Below are positions 1 through 7,623 of a stretch of 37,022 nt of DNA, piece by piece. This DNA comes from a virus. Both the position numbers and the translations under genes were made by a program. The stretch is taken from positions 1 to 37,022 of the IMG/VR virus record IMGVR_UViG_3300021057_000025. The stretch is one strand, 5' to 3'. Each line of letters starts with the position of its first letter. Positions within the stretch are counted from its first letter, which is position 1. The notes below the pieces were generated by a model. The model made no database searches and had not been told where the DNA came from. It saw only the letters and a list, made by a program, of their open reading frames with translations.

Positions 1-192
1 GTAATCGAGGCCGAGGATGCGGCCGTTGTCGTCGAGGACGTAGTCGCGCGTCAGCGGATCGATCTTCCGTGCGCCGAGCGACTTGCCCGTCTTGGTGTCG
101 CGGAGGAACGCGCCACCTTGGGCAGTGGCGGACGCAGAGACGCCGAAGCCGGCGCTCGTCGTGCCTGCTTTCTGCGTGCCTGCGCCGGCCAT
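1..192 (-). CDS. Baseplate protein, Mu gp46-like (N-terminal 64 residues; cut by left edge)
   Basis: This is the beginning of a protein whose remainder lies beyond the left edge. The start ATG at 192 is preceded by a strong ribosome binding site (AGGAGG, six bases away). The visible residues begin with an Ala/Gly/Ser-rich leader of about 25 residues and then run into RDTKTGKSLGARKIDPLTRD followed by a DDNGR turn, which resembles the opening of small phage baseplate proteins of the gp46/gpW kind. Its position just after the gpV-like and Leu/Pro-rich genes in a Mu-type order supports a baseplate role. The family call rests on context and a short stretch of sequence, so it is tentative. Confidence 0.6.
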   Translation of the reverse strand, partial: MAGAGTQKAGTTSAGFGVSASATAQGGAFLRDTKTGKSLGARKIDPLTRDYVLDDNGRILGLDY

Positions 193-211
193 GGACGCCT
201 CCTTGTCGGAC

Positions 212-799
212 CTACGAAAGGGATCCGGTTCCAGTGACTGGCCCGTCGCTCGGTGCGCTCATCGGCACACCGGTCAGCGACACGGACACCACCGATGCGT
301 TCGTCTTGATGTGCGCGAGGAGCGCGACCGCGAACGCCTCGAGCGCTGCGGCGGACACTGCGTTCGTCACGTTGAGCCGGCTGGCGAGCGATGGGATGAA
401 CGTCGGCGAGAGCCACTGGAGCGTGCCCGCACCCGCGAGCGGCGTTCCGCTCGTGAACCCAGTACCGTTCGCCTGCCCGTAGTCGTTGAAGTGGTCGATC
501 AGCGCTTGGGCGATCGTCACCCATGTTGCGCGCGAGTCGGTGGCGGTGACCGGCACGCCGAGCGCGTCGGCAAAGAGCGCGCCGAGCTCTCCGGCGCTTC
601 CCTTGACGTCGAACGTCCCGATCCCCGCGACCGCACCGCTCGATGCGGCCATCGCTCCAGGCTGCACAATGATGTTCGCGGGCGCCCAAGAGGCGACGGT
701 CTGGCCGAGGGTGGAGAAGACCGAGCCGGCGCTCGCGGGCGCTCCGACGGCGGACGAGAGCGCGCTGCCGAGAACCGCTCCCGTTCCTCCTAGCGGCAT
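212..799 (-). CDS. Putative baseplate/tail structural protein, unknown family
   Basis: This encodes 195 residues, rich in Ala, Gly, Ser and Thr with few charged residues, a composition typical of virion structural proteins. It begins at an ATG at 799 that overlaps the end of the preceding 58-residue gene by ten bases, indicating co-translation. I see no signal peptide or clear membrane segment; a helical stretch around residues 85 to 105 includes TWVTIAQALIDHFNDYG. It lies between the Leu/Pro-rich repeat gene and the gp46-like gene, so a baseplate or tail-tip role is likely by position. I do not recognise the family. Confidence 0.7.
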   Translation of the reverse strand: MPLGGTGAVLGSALSSAVGAPASAGSVFSTLGQTVASWAPANIIVQPGAMAASSGAVAGIGTFDVKGSAGELGALFADALGVPVTATDSRATWVTIAQALIDHFNDYGQANGTGFTSGTPLAGAGTLQWLSPTFIPSLASRLNVTNAVSAAALEAFAVALLAHIKTNASVVSVSLTGVPMSAPSDGPVTGTGSLS

Positions 800-966
800 C
801 GCACTTGTTCGGCCGGCAGCTCGATCGTGCTGTTGTCGCTGAGGAGGAGTCGAAGGAGTCGGCGGCCGTTGACCCCAATGGGGCCGCGATCCTCCAGCAC
901 GCGTGCACGCACAGTGCGTCCCGCCAAACGAAAGGTCACCCGGGGCAGCTTCAGTCGAGGGGGCAC
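790..966 (-). CDS. Small basic protein of 58 residues, possible SH3-like barrel
   Basis: A GTG start at 966 lies just inside the 3' end of the upstream repeat-protein gene (stop at 951), and the stop at 790 overlaps the next gene. The protein is basic and predicted to be mostly beta: it contains RVTFRLAGRTVRARVLED, then GPIGVNGRRLLRL and ends ELPAEQVRCR. The alternation suggests a small SH3/KOW-like barrel. Start choice is uncertain; a second GTG ten codons in is also possible. Function unknown. Its place in the late operon suggests an accessory to baseplate assembly, but nothing in the sequence proves that. Confidence 0.55.
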   Translation of the reverse strand: MPPRLKLPRVTFRLAGRTVRARVLEDRGPIGVNGRRLLRLLLSDNSTIELPAEQVRCR

Positions 967-1268
967 GGGATCTTCGGCAGCGGAATCGAGAAGGAGATGC
1001 TTGGGATGCTCGGCAGCGAGAGCGACGGCAGCCCGGGAAGCTCGAGGCTCGGCAGATCGAAGTCGAAGTTGGGCCATGGGATCGGGATCGCGAAGCTGAT
1101 CGACGGGATCGACGGAAGATTCAGTGAGGGGAGGCCGGGCAATTCGAGCGAGGGGAGATCGAAGTCGAAGCTCGGCCACGGGATCGGGATCGCGAAGGAG
1201 ATGCTCGGGATGCTCGGCAGCGACAGGTCCGGCAGACCCGGCAGCTCGAGCGAGGGGAAGTCGCACAC
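951..1268 (-). CDS. Leu/Pro-rich protein made of three 34-residue repeats
   Basis: The 105-residue protein consists of a three-residue leader (MCD) followed by exactly three 34-residue repeats. Each repeat contains LPSLELPGLPSL, then LPSIPSISF, then an IPIPWP segment and a FDFD junction; the last repeat diverges at its end to PLPKIPCPLD. Regularly spaced Pro with alternating hydrophobic residues suggests an extended rod or beta-solenoid-like structure. The GTG start at 1268 has a GGGAG sequence about nine bases upstream. Small Pro-rich proteins of unknown role are common next to phage baseplate genes, which fits this location after the spike gene. No enzymatic motif is seen. A plus-strand frame of similar composition starts 18 bases away. 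Confidence 0.7.
   Translation of the reverse strand: MCDFPSLELPGLPDLSLPSIPSISFAIPIPWPSFDFDLPSLELPGLPSLNLPSIPSISFAIPIPWPNFDFDLPSLELPGLPSLSLPSIPSISFSIPLPKIPCPLD
954..1259 (-). repeat. Three tandem 102-bp coding repeats
   Basis: Three in-frame units of 102 bp (about 1259-1158, 1157-1056 and 1055-954) encode the 34-residue repeats of the Leu/Pro-rich protein. Units one and two are nearly identical at protein level; unit three diverges at its 3' end. Such arrays can expand or contract by recombination or replication slippage. Confidence 0.85.
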
Positions 1269-1286
1269 GTGCTAGAACTCCCATCG

Positions 1287-1631
1287 ATGGATCCGTATCG
1301 GCAGCCCGCTCCGTGCGAATGCGTCGCATGCGCGATCGGCGTGCGCGAGTTCTGCAAACAGCGCCTGGATGCGCTTCCCTTCAACTTCGCATTGCCCGAT
1401 CTGCACTTGGGCGGACCCGGGCCGCTGCCCGCCATCGCGATTCCAGGGGTGCCGGAGATCGATCTGCGTTTCGATCGGATCTCGCTAGGCGAGCGAAGCG
1501 AAGATTTTACTGGAGGCCGCGGCCGCGATCCCCGCGGGACCGACGCAGACGGAGTTGACGACGGGGACGGCGATGGAGCCGAGCACGACGGTGCTCCCGT
1601 CGACCTGACACTGCTCGGTCGCGATGAGTGA
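1287..1631 (+). CDS. Candidate plus-strand Leu/Pro-rich protein, possibly an inverted or truncated relative of the repeat protein
   Basis: This is the only plus-strand frame in the window that looks protein-like. From ATG 1287 it reads a cysteine-bearing N-terminus (CECVACAIGVREFCKQ) and then LPFNFALPDLHLGGPGPLP followed by AIAIPGVPEIDL, which aligns by eye with the FDFDLPSLELPGLPSL...LPSIPSI repeat of the neighbouring minus-strand gene. From about 1485 onward it is antisense to the spike gene and becomes low-complexity (Gly/Asp-rich), so any genuine coding portion is probably 1287 to 1484. The same 200 bp is also open on the minus strand in the spike gene frame after its stop. I see no promoter or clear ribosome binding site. 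It may be a relic, an inversion product or chance. Confidence 0.33.
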   Translation: MDPYRQPAPCECVACAIGVREFCKQRLDALPFNFALPDLHLGGPGPLPAIAIPGVPEIDLRFDRISLGERSEDFTGGRGRDPRGTDADGVDDGDGDGAEHDGAPVDLTLLGRDE

Positions 1632-2183
1632 GCACTTGCCGTCCGAGCCGACGGTGAGCCCGCCCTTGGCCTTCGCGAACGCACGCACGCCGTTCGAGTC
1701 GATGATGAGCCCATGCCCTGCGCCGTTCGTGATGCGGATGGCATCGTTCTCGGCGTCGAGCTGGATGATCATGCCGGCACCCGTGCTCGTGTTGCCCACG
1801 CGCGTGTAGAGGCTGATCGATCCGTTTTTCTTGAGCAGGACGCGCGCCTGACCGGTGCCGGTCTCGCCCGGCGCGTACACGCACGTCTCGCCGTGATCGA
1901 GGTTGCCGTAGAGCTCGAGCCCGCGGAGATCCTGGCTCGCAATGCAGATGTCGTGATCGCCCGCCCGGAGCGCGACGACCTGCGCGGCCTTCTTCTTTGC
2001 CTCGGGCTTCGGCGGGCGCGAGGCGAAGCCGACGTGCTGCCACCACTCCGCGTTGTCGGTGTCCGTCGTCTCGCGATGGACGTCGCCTAGCTGCGCGAGG
2101 ATCTTCTTGGTGACCGCGTTGACTGTGGTGGTGAGCACCTCCAGCCCGACGTGGATCAGACCATCGAGATCAAGGGCCGGCAT
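1485..2183 (-). CDS. Baseplate assembly/spike protein, Mu gp45 (gpV)-like
   Basis: The 232-residue protein would form the central spike at the tip of the contractile tail. It shows the gpV layout: an N-terminal helical segment, a central OB-like beta domain containing EWWQHVGFASRPP, which matches the start of Mu gp45-type proteins, then a Gly/Thr-rich run of beta strands with the phrase GETCVYAP and repeated short strands such as GSISLYTRV and NDAIRITNGAG that would build the triple-stranded spike. The C-terminus is small and Ala-rich (AAASSKIFASLA). The ATG at 2183 directly follows the stop of a 31-residue ORF. Its place after the hub gene matches Mu order. Confidence 0.85.
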   Translation of the reverse strand: MPALDLDGLIHVGLEVLTTTVNAVTKKILAQLGDVHRETTDTDNAEWWQHVGFASRPPKPEAKKKAAQVVALRAGDHDICIASQDLRGLELYGNLDHGETCVYAPGETGTGQARVLLKKNGSISLYTRVGNTSTGAGMIIQLDAENDAIRITNGAGHGLIIDSNGVRAFAKAKGGLTVGSDGKCSLIATEQCQVDGSTVVLGSIAVPVVNSVCVGPAGIAAAASSKIFASLA

Positions 2184-2279
2184 TCAGCGATCTTTCTTTT
2201 CCTGCAGCAGCGCGGATGCCTTGAAGGCCTCGAAGGAGTTGGCGCCACTGGCGGGGGTAGCGCACTCGAGCATCCGCAT
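2184..2279 (-). CDS. Small ORF of 31 residues between hub and spike genes
   Basis: The 145-bp gap between the hub stop and the spike start holds an ORF from ATG 2279 whose TGA directly precedes the spike ATG. It begins MRMLEC and ends SALLQEKKDR. Third codon positions are strongly GC-rich in this frame, unlike an alternative frame from GTG 2331 to 2170, which favours this reading. There is no strong ribosome binding site and another ATG lies two codons in. No function can be assigned; it may be a small structural or coupling peptide. Confidence 0.42.
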   Translation of the reverse strand: MRMLECATPASGANSFEAFKASALLQEKKDR

Positions 2280-2327
2280 GCGCGCTCATGTTGAGAGGCG
2301 CGGTGAATGTGAACCGAAACGCTCCGC

Positions 2328-3680
2328 TCACTCGTCATCTCCTTCGAGACCAAAGGCGAGCGAGTGAAGTCGCACGAGATCGAGCCGTGTTGTGGTCCCG
2401 CCCATCCGTGACTTGCTGAACGCGACGCCGAGCACGTACATCCGCTCTCGGAGCTCGCCGAGCTCGTCGTCGACGTCCACGACCGTGTCCGGCGCCCACG
2501 CCACGAAGTCCCCGTCGATGATCTGTCCGTGGCCCTCCACGACGTAGTGTGCGGTCAGAGCCTTTCGGTAGAGCAGGCTCATCTCCCGCTTCACGAACGC
2601 ATTGAGCTGCCTCTGCGTCTTGCTTTCGGCATCGTGCAGGTACATCGGCCGGAATGGGACGTTGGCCGCTCGAAAGGCGAACGATGCGCCCGGCAACGTG
2701 TTCTCGACCGTCCCCGGATGCTTCGCGAGCAAGGCCGCGACCTCGGGTGTGTTCTCCGCCTCCTCGGTGAGCCCGAGGATTGGATTCACGATGTGAGCTT
2801 TGATCCGGCCCTTGCCGAACTCGCCCGCCGCGCCCACGGCGAAGCCGTCCGCGATGATCATCGTCGGTTGATCGGTGAGGTTGTAGCTGACCGTGCCGGA
2901 GAGGATGTTGCCCCGACCGTCGCGACCACGATGGAGAATGAAGTCGGGCTTCTGCTTGTAGTCGGGCTTGCCGACGATCAGCGTCTCGCCGTCCGCCGAG
3001 CACCAGATCCACAGACCGTCTCGCTGAGCGACACGCGAGGCGAAGTGAAAGACGCTCTCGTGATGGTAGGGCTTGGTCTGGTGGAGGATGTACGAGGCGA
3101 GACGTCGGCCCTGTGCACCGCCCCCACCGCTCCCTCGCCGATGGCGCCTCTTGCGTCGCCCGCTCGAGGGCGTCTCGCTCGTCTTGAAACCGCGCTTGCC
3201 CGTTCGGGCATCGCGGTTCGCGTCGTTGTCGATGTCGAAGTCGTCGTCATTCGGCCAACCGAAAGGCCCGAATAGCCGCTTCAGGAGCTCGGCGAGCGTG
3301 CCGCCGCTCTTCAGCTGGAAGGTCGGATCGGCGACCGCATCGAGGGTCTGCCCCAGCTTGTCGCGCCCGTGGATGTTGTAGACGATCCCGCTTCCGCGAT
3401 CGGCGGAGATCTCGATGGCGTCGATGAGGCCGGTCGCGAGGATATTGGATTCGAGGTGGAGGCCAACCTGCGCCCCAAGCTTGAGTGCCGCCCGAAGATT
3501 GTCGGGAAGCCCCGCCTCGGTCGATGCGAGCTGAAACGAGAAGCTGTCGGTCGGCGTGAGAAAGTCGCTCGCGAACTCGTAGCCGAGCCACCGATCGATC
3601 TGCACCAACTCCCCGTCCGTGAAGATGGAGAGCTTGATGCTCTGCGAATCGGGCGCAGAGGGTCGGTAGGCGACGGCCAT
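2328..3680 (-). CDS. Baseplate hub protein, Mu gp44 (gpP)-like
   Basis: This 450-residue protein resembles baseplate hubs (Mu gp44, T4 gp27 fold), which form the ring under the tail tube and carry the spike. The N-terminus has the expected strand pattern with a DGELVQIDRWLGYEFASDF segment that matches the opening of gp44-type hubs. A low-complexity insert of roughly residues 155 to 190 is Arg/Gly-rich (RRKRRHRRGSGGGG) and is unusual for the family; it probably forms a disordered loop. The second half contains QRDGLWIWCSADGETLIVG, a typical hub feature. It lies between the DNA-circularisation-type gene and the spike gene as in Mu. The ATG at 3680 is four bases from the upstream stop. Confidence 0.87.
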   Translation of the reverse strand: MAVAYRPSAPDSQSIKLSIFTDGELVQIDRWLGYEFASDFLTPTDSFSFQLASTEAGLPDNLRAALKLGAQVGLHLESNILATGLIDAIEISADRGSGIVYNIHGRDKLGQTLDAVADPTFQLKSGGTLAELLKRLFGPFGWPNDDDFDIDNDANRDARTGKRGFKTSETPSSGRRKRRHRRGSGGGGAQGRRLASYILHQTKPYHHESVFHFASRVAQRDGLWIWCSADGETLIVGKPDYKQKPDFILHRGRDGRGNILSGTVSYNLTDQPTMIIADGFAVGAAGEFGKGRIKAHIVNPILGLTEEAENTPEVAALLAKHPGTVENTLPGASFAFRAANVPFRPMYLHDAESKTQRQLNAFVKREMSLLYRKALTAHYVVEGHGQIIDGDFVAWAPDTVVDVDDELGELRERMYVLGVAFSKSRMGGTTTRLDLVRLHSLAFGLEGDDE

Positions 3681-3684
3681 GGCG

Positions 3685-4635
3685 TCAGGCGGCGCGGTAG
3701 TACCGAACGGAGGTGCCCCGCGGGATCTCGGGGTTGCGCATCAGGCCCGGATTGAGCTTGATGAGATCGCCCACCTTCGCTTCGGGGATCTGACGGACGA
3801 CGCCGGCCAACGTCGTGTCGTGCGGGACGGTGAAGAAGGCAACGCTCTGGCTCTTCGAGAGGATCTTTTCCTCGAGCAGGTGGCTCGCGGCCTTGATCCG
3901 TTCCGCGGTGGCGATGATCGGCCACGCCACCGCGTTCTTCGAGGTGTAGGCCGACTGCTGGATGCGATCGACGTGGTAGTTCAGGGCGTTGATCTGCCCC
4001 GCTGTTCGGTAGGAGAGCAGCGTCGGGTAATCGGTGACGGCCTTCACCTTGTTCATCAGCTCGCCGAGGCTGATGCTGTCGTCGAGGAGGTAGGGCGGGA
4101 GACCGAGGCCTGCGTCTTCGAGGAGCTTCTTCAGATCGGCCTTGACCGTCGCGCTATCGAGCTCGATCGCCCCGATGCTGACGCCCTCGATCGGCGTCTT
4201 GGACGTCAGGAACGAGTTGTCGTCGGCGACGCTCGTCTCGACGAAGGAGAGCTCGACATCGACACCGGCGCGGCGGGCCGCGTCCCAGTCGATGTCCATG
4301 CGCTCCGCCTTGCAGAGGACCTCGCCGAACTCGAGGGTCTGAAGTGGGCCCACATCCTTCTTCTGGAAGGCGGCGATGAGCGCGCGCATCTGGTTCGGGT
4401 AGAGCGCCGCCCACCGCTCGTTCCGTCCCGGAGAGATGGTGTTGAGGAGTGGCGCGGTGAACGTGAAGCGCATGGGCGCAAGGCCCGTCGACTCCACGCG
4501 CGCGCCGTCCACGCCCCAGTACTTGTGCTCGACCAGATCGTGCGCGATCGACATGCGATGGCGCGAGACCGGGAACTCCACATCCCGCCACTTCGCAGGG
4601 AGGAGCTGTTCGAACAGATCGTACGTGTCGGGCAC
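3685..4635 (-). CDS. Mu gp43-like DNA circularisation/tail protein with C-terminal LysM-like segment
   Basis: The 316-residue protein matches Mu gp43-type proteins (N-terminal DNA circularisation domain family), which are virion proteins placed between tape measure and hub. The N-terminal 140 residues include FPVSRHRMSIAHDLVEHKY and RMDIDWDAARRAGVDVELSF, both typical of that domain. A helical middle section follows (about 150-250). The last 50 residues (VAFFTVPHDTTLAGVV ... LIKLNPGL ... PRGTSVRYY) have the shape of a LysM-like module, often found at this position and possibly used to contact tail or cell-wall components. Whether it circularises DNA is family lore rather than visible here. Confidence 0.85.
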   Translation of the reverse strand: MPDTYDLFEQLLPAKWRDVEFPVSRHRMSIAHDLVEHKYWGVDGARVESTGLAPMRFTFTAPLLNTISPGRNERWAALYPNQMRALIAAFQKKDVGPLQTLEFGEVLCKAERMDIDWDAARRAGVDVELSFVETSVADDNSFLTSKTPIEGVSIGAIELDSATVKADLKKLLEDAGLGLPPYLLDDSISLGELMNKVKAVTDYPTLLSYRTAGQINALNYHVDRIQQSAYTSKNAVAWPIIATAERIKAASHLLEEKILSKSQSVAFFTVPHDTTLAGVVRQIPEAKVGDLIKLNPGLMRNPEIPRGTSVRYYRAA

Positions 4636-4650
4636 GGGGCCCTCCTGCGG

Positions 4651-6900
4651 CTACTGCGCGCGCTGAACGATGCCGGTGGAGGCGGCGGGGGGGCGGGGGA
4701 CGGGTGGGGTGCCGGCTCCGCCCGCACCAGCAGCGGCGCCCGTGTTTCCCTGGGTGGCGGAGGTGTTTCTGTCGATCGCCGCCTGAAGCTGCCTCATCGT
4801 CTCGTTCAGGTTCTTGATCGTCTCCTGACGATTGCGCTCCTCGGCCAAGGCGGCTTCCTTCGCCTGCTCGGGGGCGACAATGTTCGCCATGGCACCGGAT
4901 GCCACCTTCGCGAGCCCCGGATCCTCTCGCAGTTCGACCTGCTTTCGCACGTCCGTCTTCAGTCCTGCGAGTACCTTCTGGGCTTTTTCCTGCTCCTCGG
5001 GCGATAGTTGTTCGCCGCGATTCATCTTCGCGATGAGGTTGGCCGCCTCCGTCTGTCGCCCCACAGCGCCACGCTGCGCATCCGCTTCTTCCTTGAACTC
5101 CTGTTCGATCATCATCTTGGCAGTGGCGATTGCCATGATGGCGGAGCCGACCGCGATCGTGCTGGTGGCAAGCTTCGAGGAGAGCGCACTCTCGATCAGC
5201 TTCCCGATAGCAGCGGCGGCGAGCTCCTTCGCGAACGCCGCACCGATCATCACCGAGAGCCCTGCGAGAGGGTTACGGATCGCGAAGTCCGCAAGACGCG
5301 TGAAGCCCTCAAGCAGCTTGGTCATCGTCGGGATCGCGTCTCGCAGGACGGGCACCATCTTCAGGAACTCCGGCAGGAGCTGCGTCCCAACCGCCGTGCG
5401 AAGCTCGATCATCGCGCGCTCGAGTTGCCTATCGGCATCCAGCATGCGCTCGTTGGCGCGCATGGTGATTTCGGCGTCGCTCACCCCTTCGGTGAACTTC
5501 TTGAGCTCCTCGTCCACCTTGGCCATGCCGGCCTTACCGCCACCTGCCTTCGTATAGATGTCCGAGAAGCCGGTGAGGACGCGTACGCCGCGTTCGCCGA
5601 GGCCCATCTCCTTCAGCTTGGTGACGTCGCCGCCCGTCTTCTCGAGCATCTCTTTGATGATGAGGCGGGGATCCTTCATCTTCCCCTCGGCACCGTGGAT
5701 GTCGATGCCCGCATCCTTGAGAATGTCGGCCTTGCCCTGGATATCGGTGGCGAAGCGCTGCGCCGCCATCATCGCCTCGGCTGGCGATGACGCACCACCG
5801 CGCTGGCGCGCAACCTGCGCGAACGCCCCAAGGGTGGCGATGTTCGTCGCGCGATCGCCTTCGAAGAGCGACGCGCCGGCCGTGAGCCGGCCGCCATACT
5901 TGGCCATGTCCTTGAGTTCGACGGCACCGACCGCGCCTTGGCGGGTCTGCACGCGGAGGAGCTTCATGATGTCGGCGTTGTCGAGCTTTGTACCCTCCTT
6001 CTCGACCGCGATCTTCAGGTTCGCCGCGTTTTCCGCGAGCTCACCGATATCGCCGCCGAACGCCGTGGCGAGCTTGGCGATGTCGGGCATGATCTGCATC
6101 GCACGATTCGTATCGCCGGTGAGGTCCTTGAACTTCTCGATGCCGTCGAGGATCTCCTTCGGATCGATCCCCTGCGCGAGGCCGGTCTTGCGTGCCGTTC
6201 CGAGGATCTCCTGCGTGCTCGGGCGCGACTCTCCCTCACCAACAACCGTACTCGCGGCGATCTTGCCGGCCTGACGCGTGAGGCCCACCTCGCGTTCGAC
6301 GGAGTCGGCGATCGAGAAGCCGCCGCCGAGCTGACCGAGCATCGTGCCAACGCCCGCGGCTTGCTGGAGTCCAGTACGTCCCGCACTGGCGAGCCGGTTG
6401 GCCGTGCCCCTGGCGAAGCGCTGACTCGCGCGCTCACGCTCCTGCAGCATCTTCGTCTGCTCGCGATGGGTTCGCTCCTCAGCGCGACGACCCTCACGGA
6501 GCAGCCGATCATTCTCGCGCGCGCGGCGTTTCTCCATCGCCGTGATCTCGCGATCGACCTGGCGCTGGATCCGGAGCTTCTCGTTCGCTGAGCGCTCGGC
6601 GGCACGCGACTCCGCCCGCTCCATTGATTCGGCAGCACGCACACGAGATCGGGCGGCGCGCTCGGCTTCACGTGTGGCACGATCCTGCGCTTGCTTCTGC
6701 ATGCGATCCGCCTGCAGCATGGCGCGGATCTTCGCCTTGGCCTCCTGCTCCTCCACGCGCGTGCGCTGGCGCGACGACTGTGCGGCGACACGTTCGCGCG
6801 ATCGATCGGCAGCGGTGGCCGCTTGCTCGACCGTGCGAAGGGCACGCGTCACGTCGGGCATGCCGCGAAGCAAGAGCTCCACGACAATCGGATTGGCCAT
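4651..6900 (-). CDS. Tail tape measure protein
   Basis: At 749 residues this is the longest gene in the window, as expected for a protein that sets tail length inside the tube. The N-terminal 170 or so residues are an Arg/Glu/Ala-rich coiled coil. Residues around 180-230 mark a Gly-rich switch, followed by a conserved-looking central region (TARKTGLAQGIDPKEILDG, then ANLKIAVEKEGTKLDNADI). Hydrophobic helices near residues 540-600 (LAGLSVMIGAAFAKELAAAA) could insert in a membrane during DNA ejection. The tail end is Pro/Gly-rich. I chose the internal ATG at 6900 because AGGAGA lies five bases upstream. By length, a tail of roughly 100 nm would be expected. Confidence 0.9.
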   Translation of the reverse strand: MANPIVVELLLRGMPDVTRALRTVEQAATAADRSRERVAAQSSRQRTRVEEQEAKAKIRAMLQADRMQKQAQDRATREAERAARSRVRAAESMERAESRAAERSANEKLRIQRQVDREITAMEKRRARENDRLLREGRRAEERTHREQTKMLQERERASQRFARGTANRLASAGRTGLQQAAGVGTMLGQLGGGFSIADSVEREVGLTRQAGKIAASTVVGEGESRPSTQEILGTARKTGLAQGIDPKEILDGIEKFKDLTGDTNRAMQIMPDIAKLATAFGGDIGELAENAANLKIAVEKEGTKLDNADIMKLLRVQTRQGAVGAVELKDMAKYGGRLTAGASLFEGDRATNIATLGAFAQVARQRGGASSPAEAMMAAQRFATDIQGKADILKDAGIDIHGAEGKMKDPRLIIKEMLEKTGGDVTKLKEMGLGERGVRVLTGFSDIYTKAGGGKAGMAKVDEELKKFTEGVSDAEITMRANERMLDADRQLERAMIELRTAVGTQLLPEFLKMVPVLRDAIPTMTKLLEGFTRLADFAIRNPLAGLSVMIGAAFAKELAAAAIGKLIESALSSKLATSTIAVGSAIMAIATAKMMIEQEFKEEADAQRGAVGRQTEAANLIAKMNRGEQLSPEEQEKAQKVLAGLKTDVRKQVELREDPGLAKVASGAMANIVAPEQAKEAALAEERNRQETIKNLNETMRQLQAAIDRNTSATQGNTGAAAGAGGAGTPPVPRPPAASTGIVQRAQ

Positions 6901-6908
6901 GGACTCTC

Positions 6909-7544
6909 CTAGCGACGATGGCGCGCGAGCCACTCAGCATGCGGCATCGAACTCTTCTTCAAGTTGCAAGGGGCACACGCCGGGCGGAGATTCGCAAGGC
7001 AGTGCTTCCCACCACGCGCGATGGGGATCACGTGATCCCAGTGCTCATGAGGCCCGTCGCAGTACGCACAGGCATTCCCGAACACTTCGGCTCGCGCGTT
7101 GAGCATCGCCGCCGAGATGTTTTGCAGGCTGACGCCTGCTAGTCGCGCGCGGCGCTGCTTGTTGCGTGCGAGCACATTCTCGGAGTTGGCAAGACGCCAC
7201 CTCTTGCACGTGGCGAGTACACTCTCCCGATGCCGTTGGTAGTATTTTTTGCTAGCCGCACTTCTCGTTCTGGCGCTCGCGGGGCGACCAGCGATGTCGC
7301 AGGACTTGCATTGCGTATGGAAGCCACCGCAACGTTCGGCCTGACGACGGAATTCGGTCTCCCGCTTCAGCGTGCGCTGGCATTTTCGACATTCTCGGTA
7401 CGTGTCCTCGCCAACGATGGAGTCCCTAAGCGGAGGGTTCGCCGGAACGTTCGCCGCGCCTGCACAGGCGACTCCGCAATACTTCGGATTGTGGGTTGGC
7501 CCTTGGCAACGTGCGCACGCTCGCTCATCTCGTGTACGCTTCAT
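6909..7544 (-). CDS. HNH endonuclease inserted between tail assembly and tape measure genes
   Basis: The 211-residue protein has a C-terminal HNH nuclease domain: CAYC, then HEHWDHVIPIARGGKHCLANL, then CAPCNLKK, giving the paired CxxC zinc motifs and the DH...N...N catalytic pattern. The N-terminal half carries two further cysteine clusters (CARC...CGVAC and CRKCQ...CKSCD), a basic YYQRHRE helix and a loop likely to recognise DNA. The start ATG 7544 has GGAGGA eight bases upstream. Tail operons in Mu-type phages normally run from the chaperone to the tape measure without such a gene, so this is probably a free-standing homing endonuclease. Confidence 0.88.
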   Translation of the reverse strand: MKRTRDERACARCQGPTHNPKYCGVACAGAANVPANPPLRDSIVGEDTYRECRKCQRTLKRETEFRRQAERCGGFHTQCKSCDIAGRPASARTRSAASKKYYQRHRESVLATCKRWRLANSENVLARNKQRRARLAGVSLQNISAAMLNARAEVFGNACAYCDGPHEHWDHVIPIARGGKHCLANLRPACAPCNLKKSSMPHAEWLARHRR

Positions 7545-7623
7545 CGGTCGACTCCTCCGCGAGAGGGGTGGGCCACGCATCCCGGACGGTTGGCGCCGTC
7601 GCGGGATGCACTTGCATTATAGA

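Noticed and set aside
2170-2331. Alternative 53-residue ORF from GTG 2331
   Set aside because: It has a nice GTGA overlap with the hub gene, but its third codon positions are clearly less GC-rich than in the 31-residue frame covering the same bases, and it overlaps the spike start by 14 bases.
3679-5007. Long plus-strand ORF of 442 residues opposite the tail genes
   Set aside because: It is antisense to the gp43-like gene and the 3' end of the tape measure and has the Arg/Gly/Asp-rich composition of a GC-rich shadow frame.
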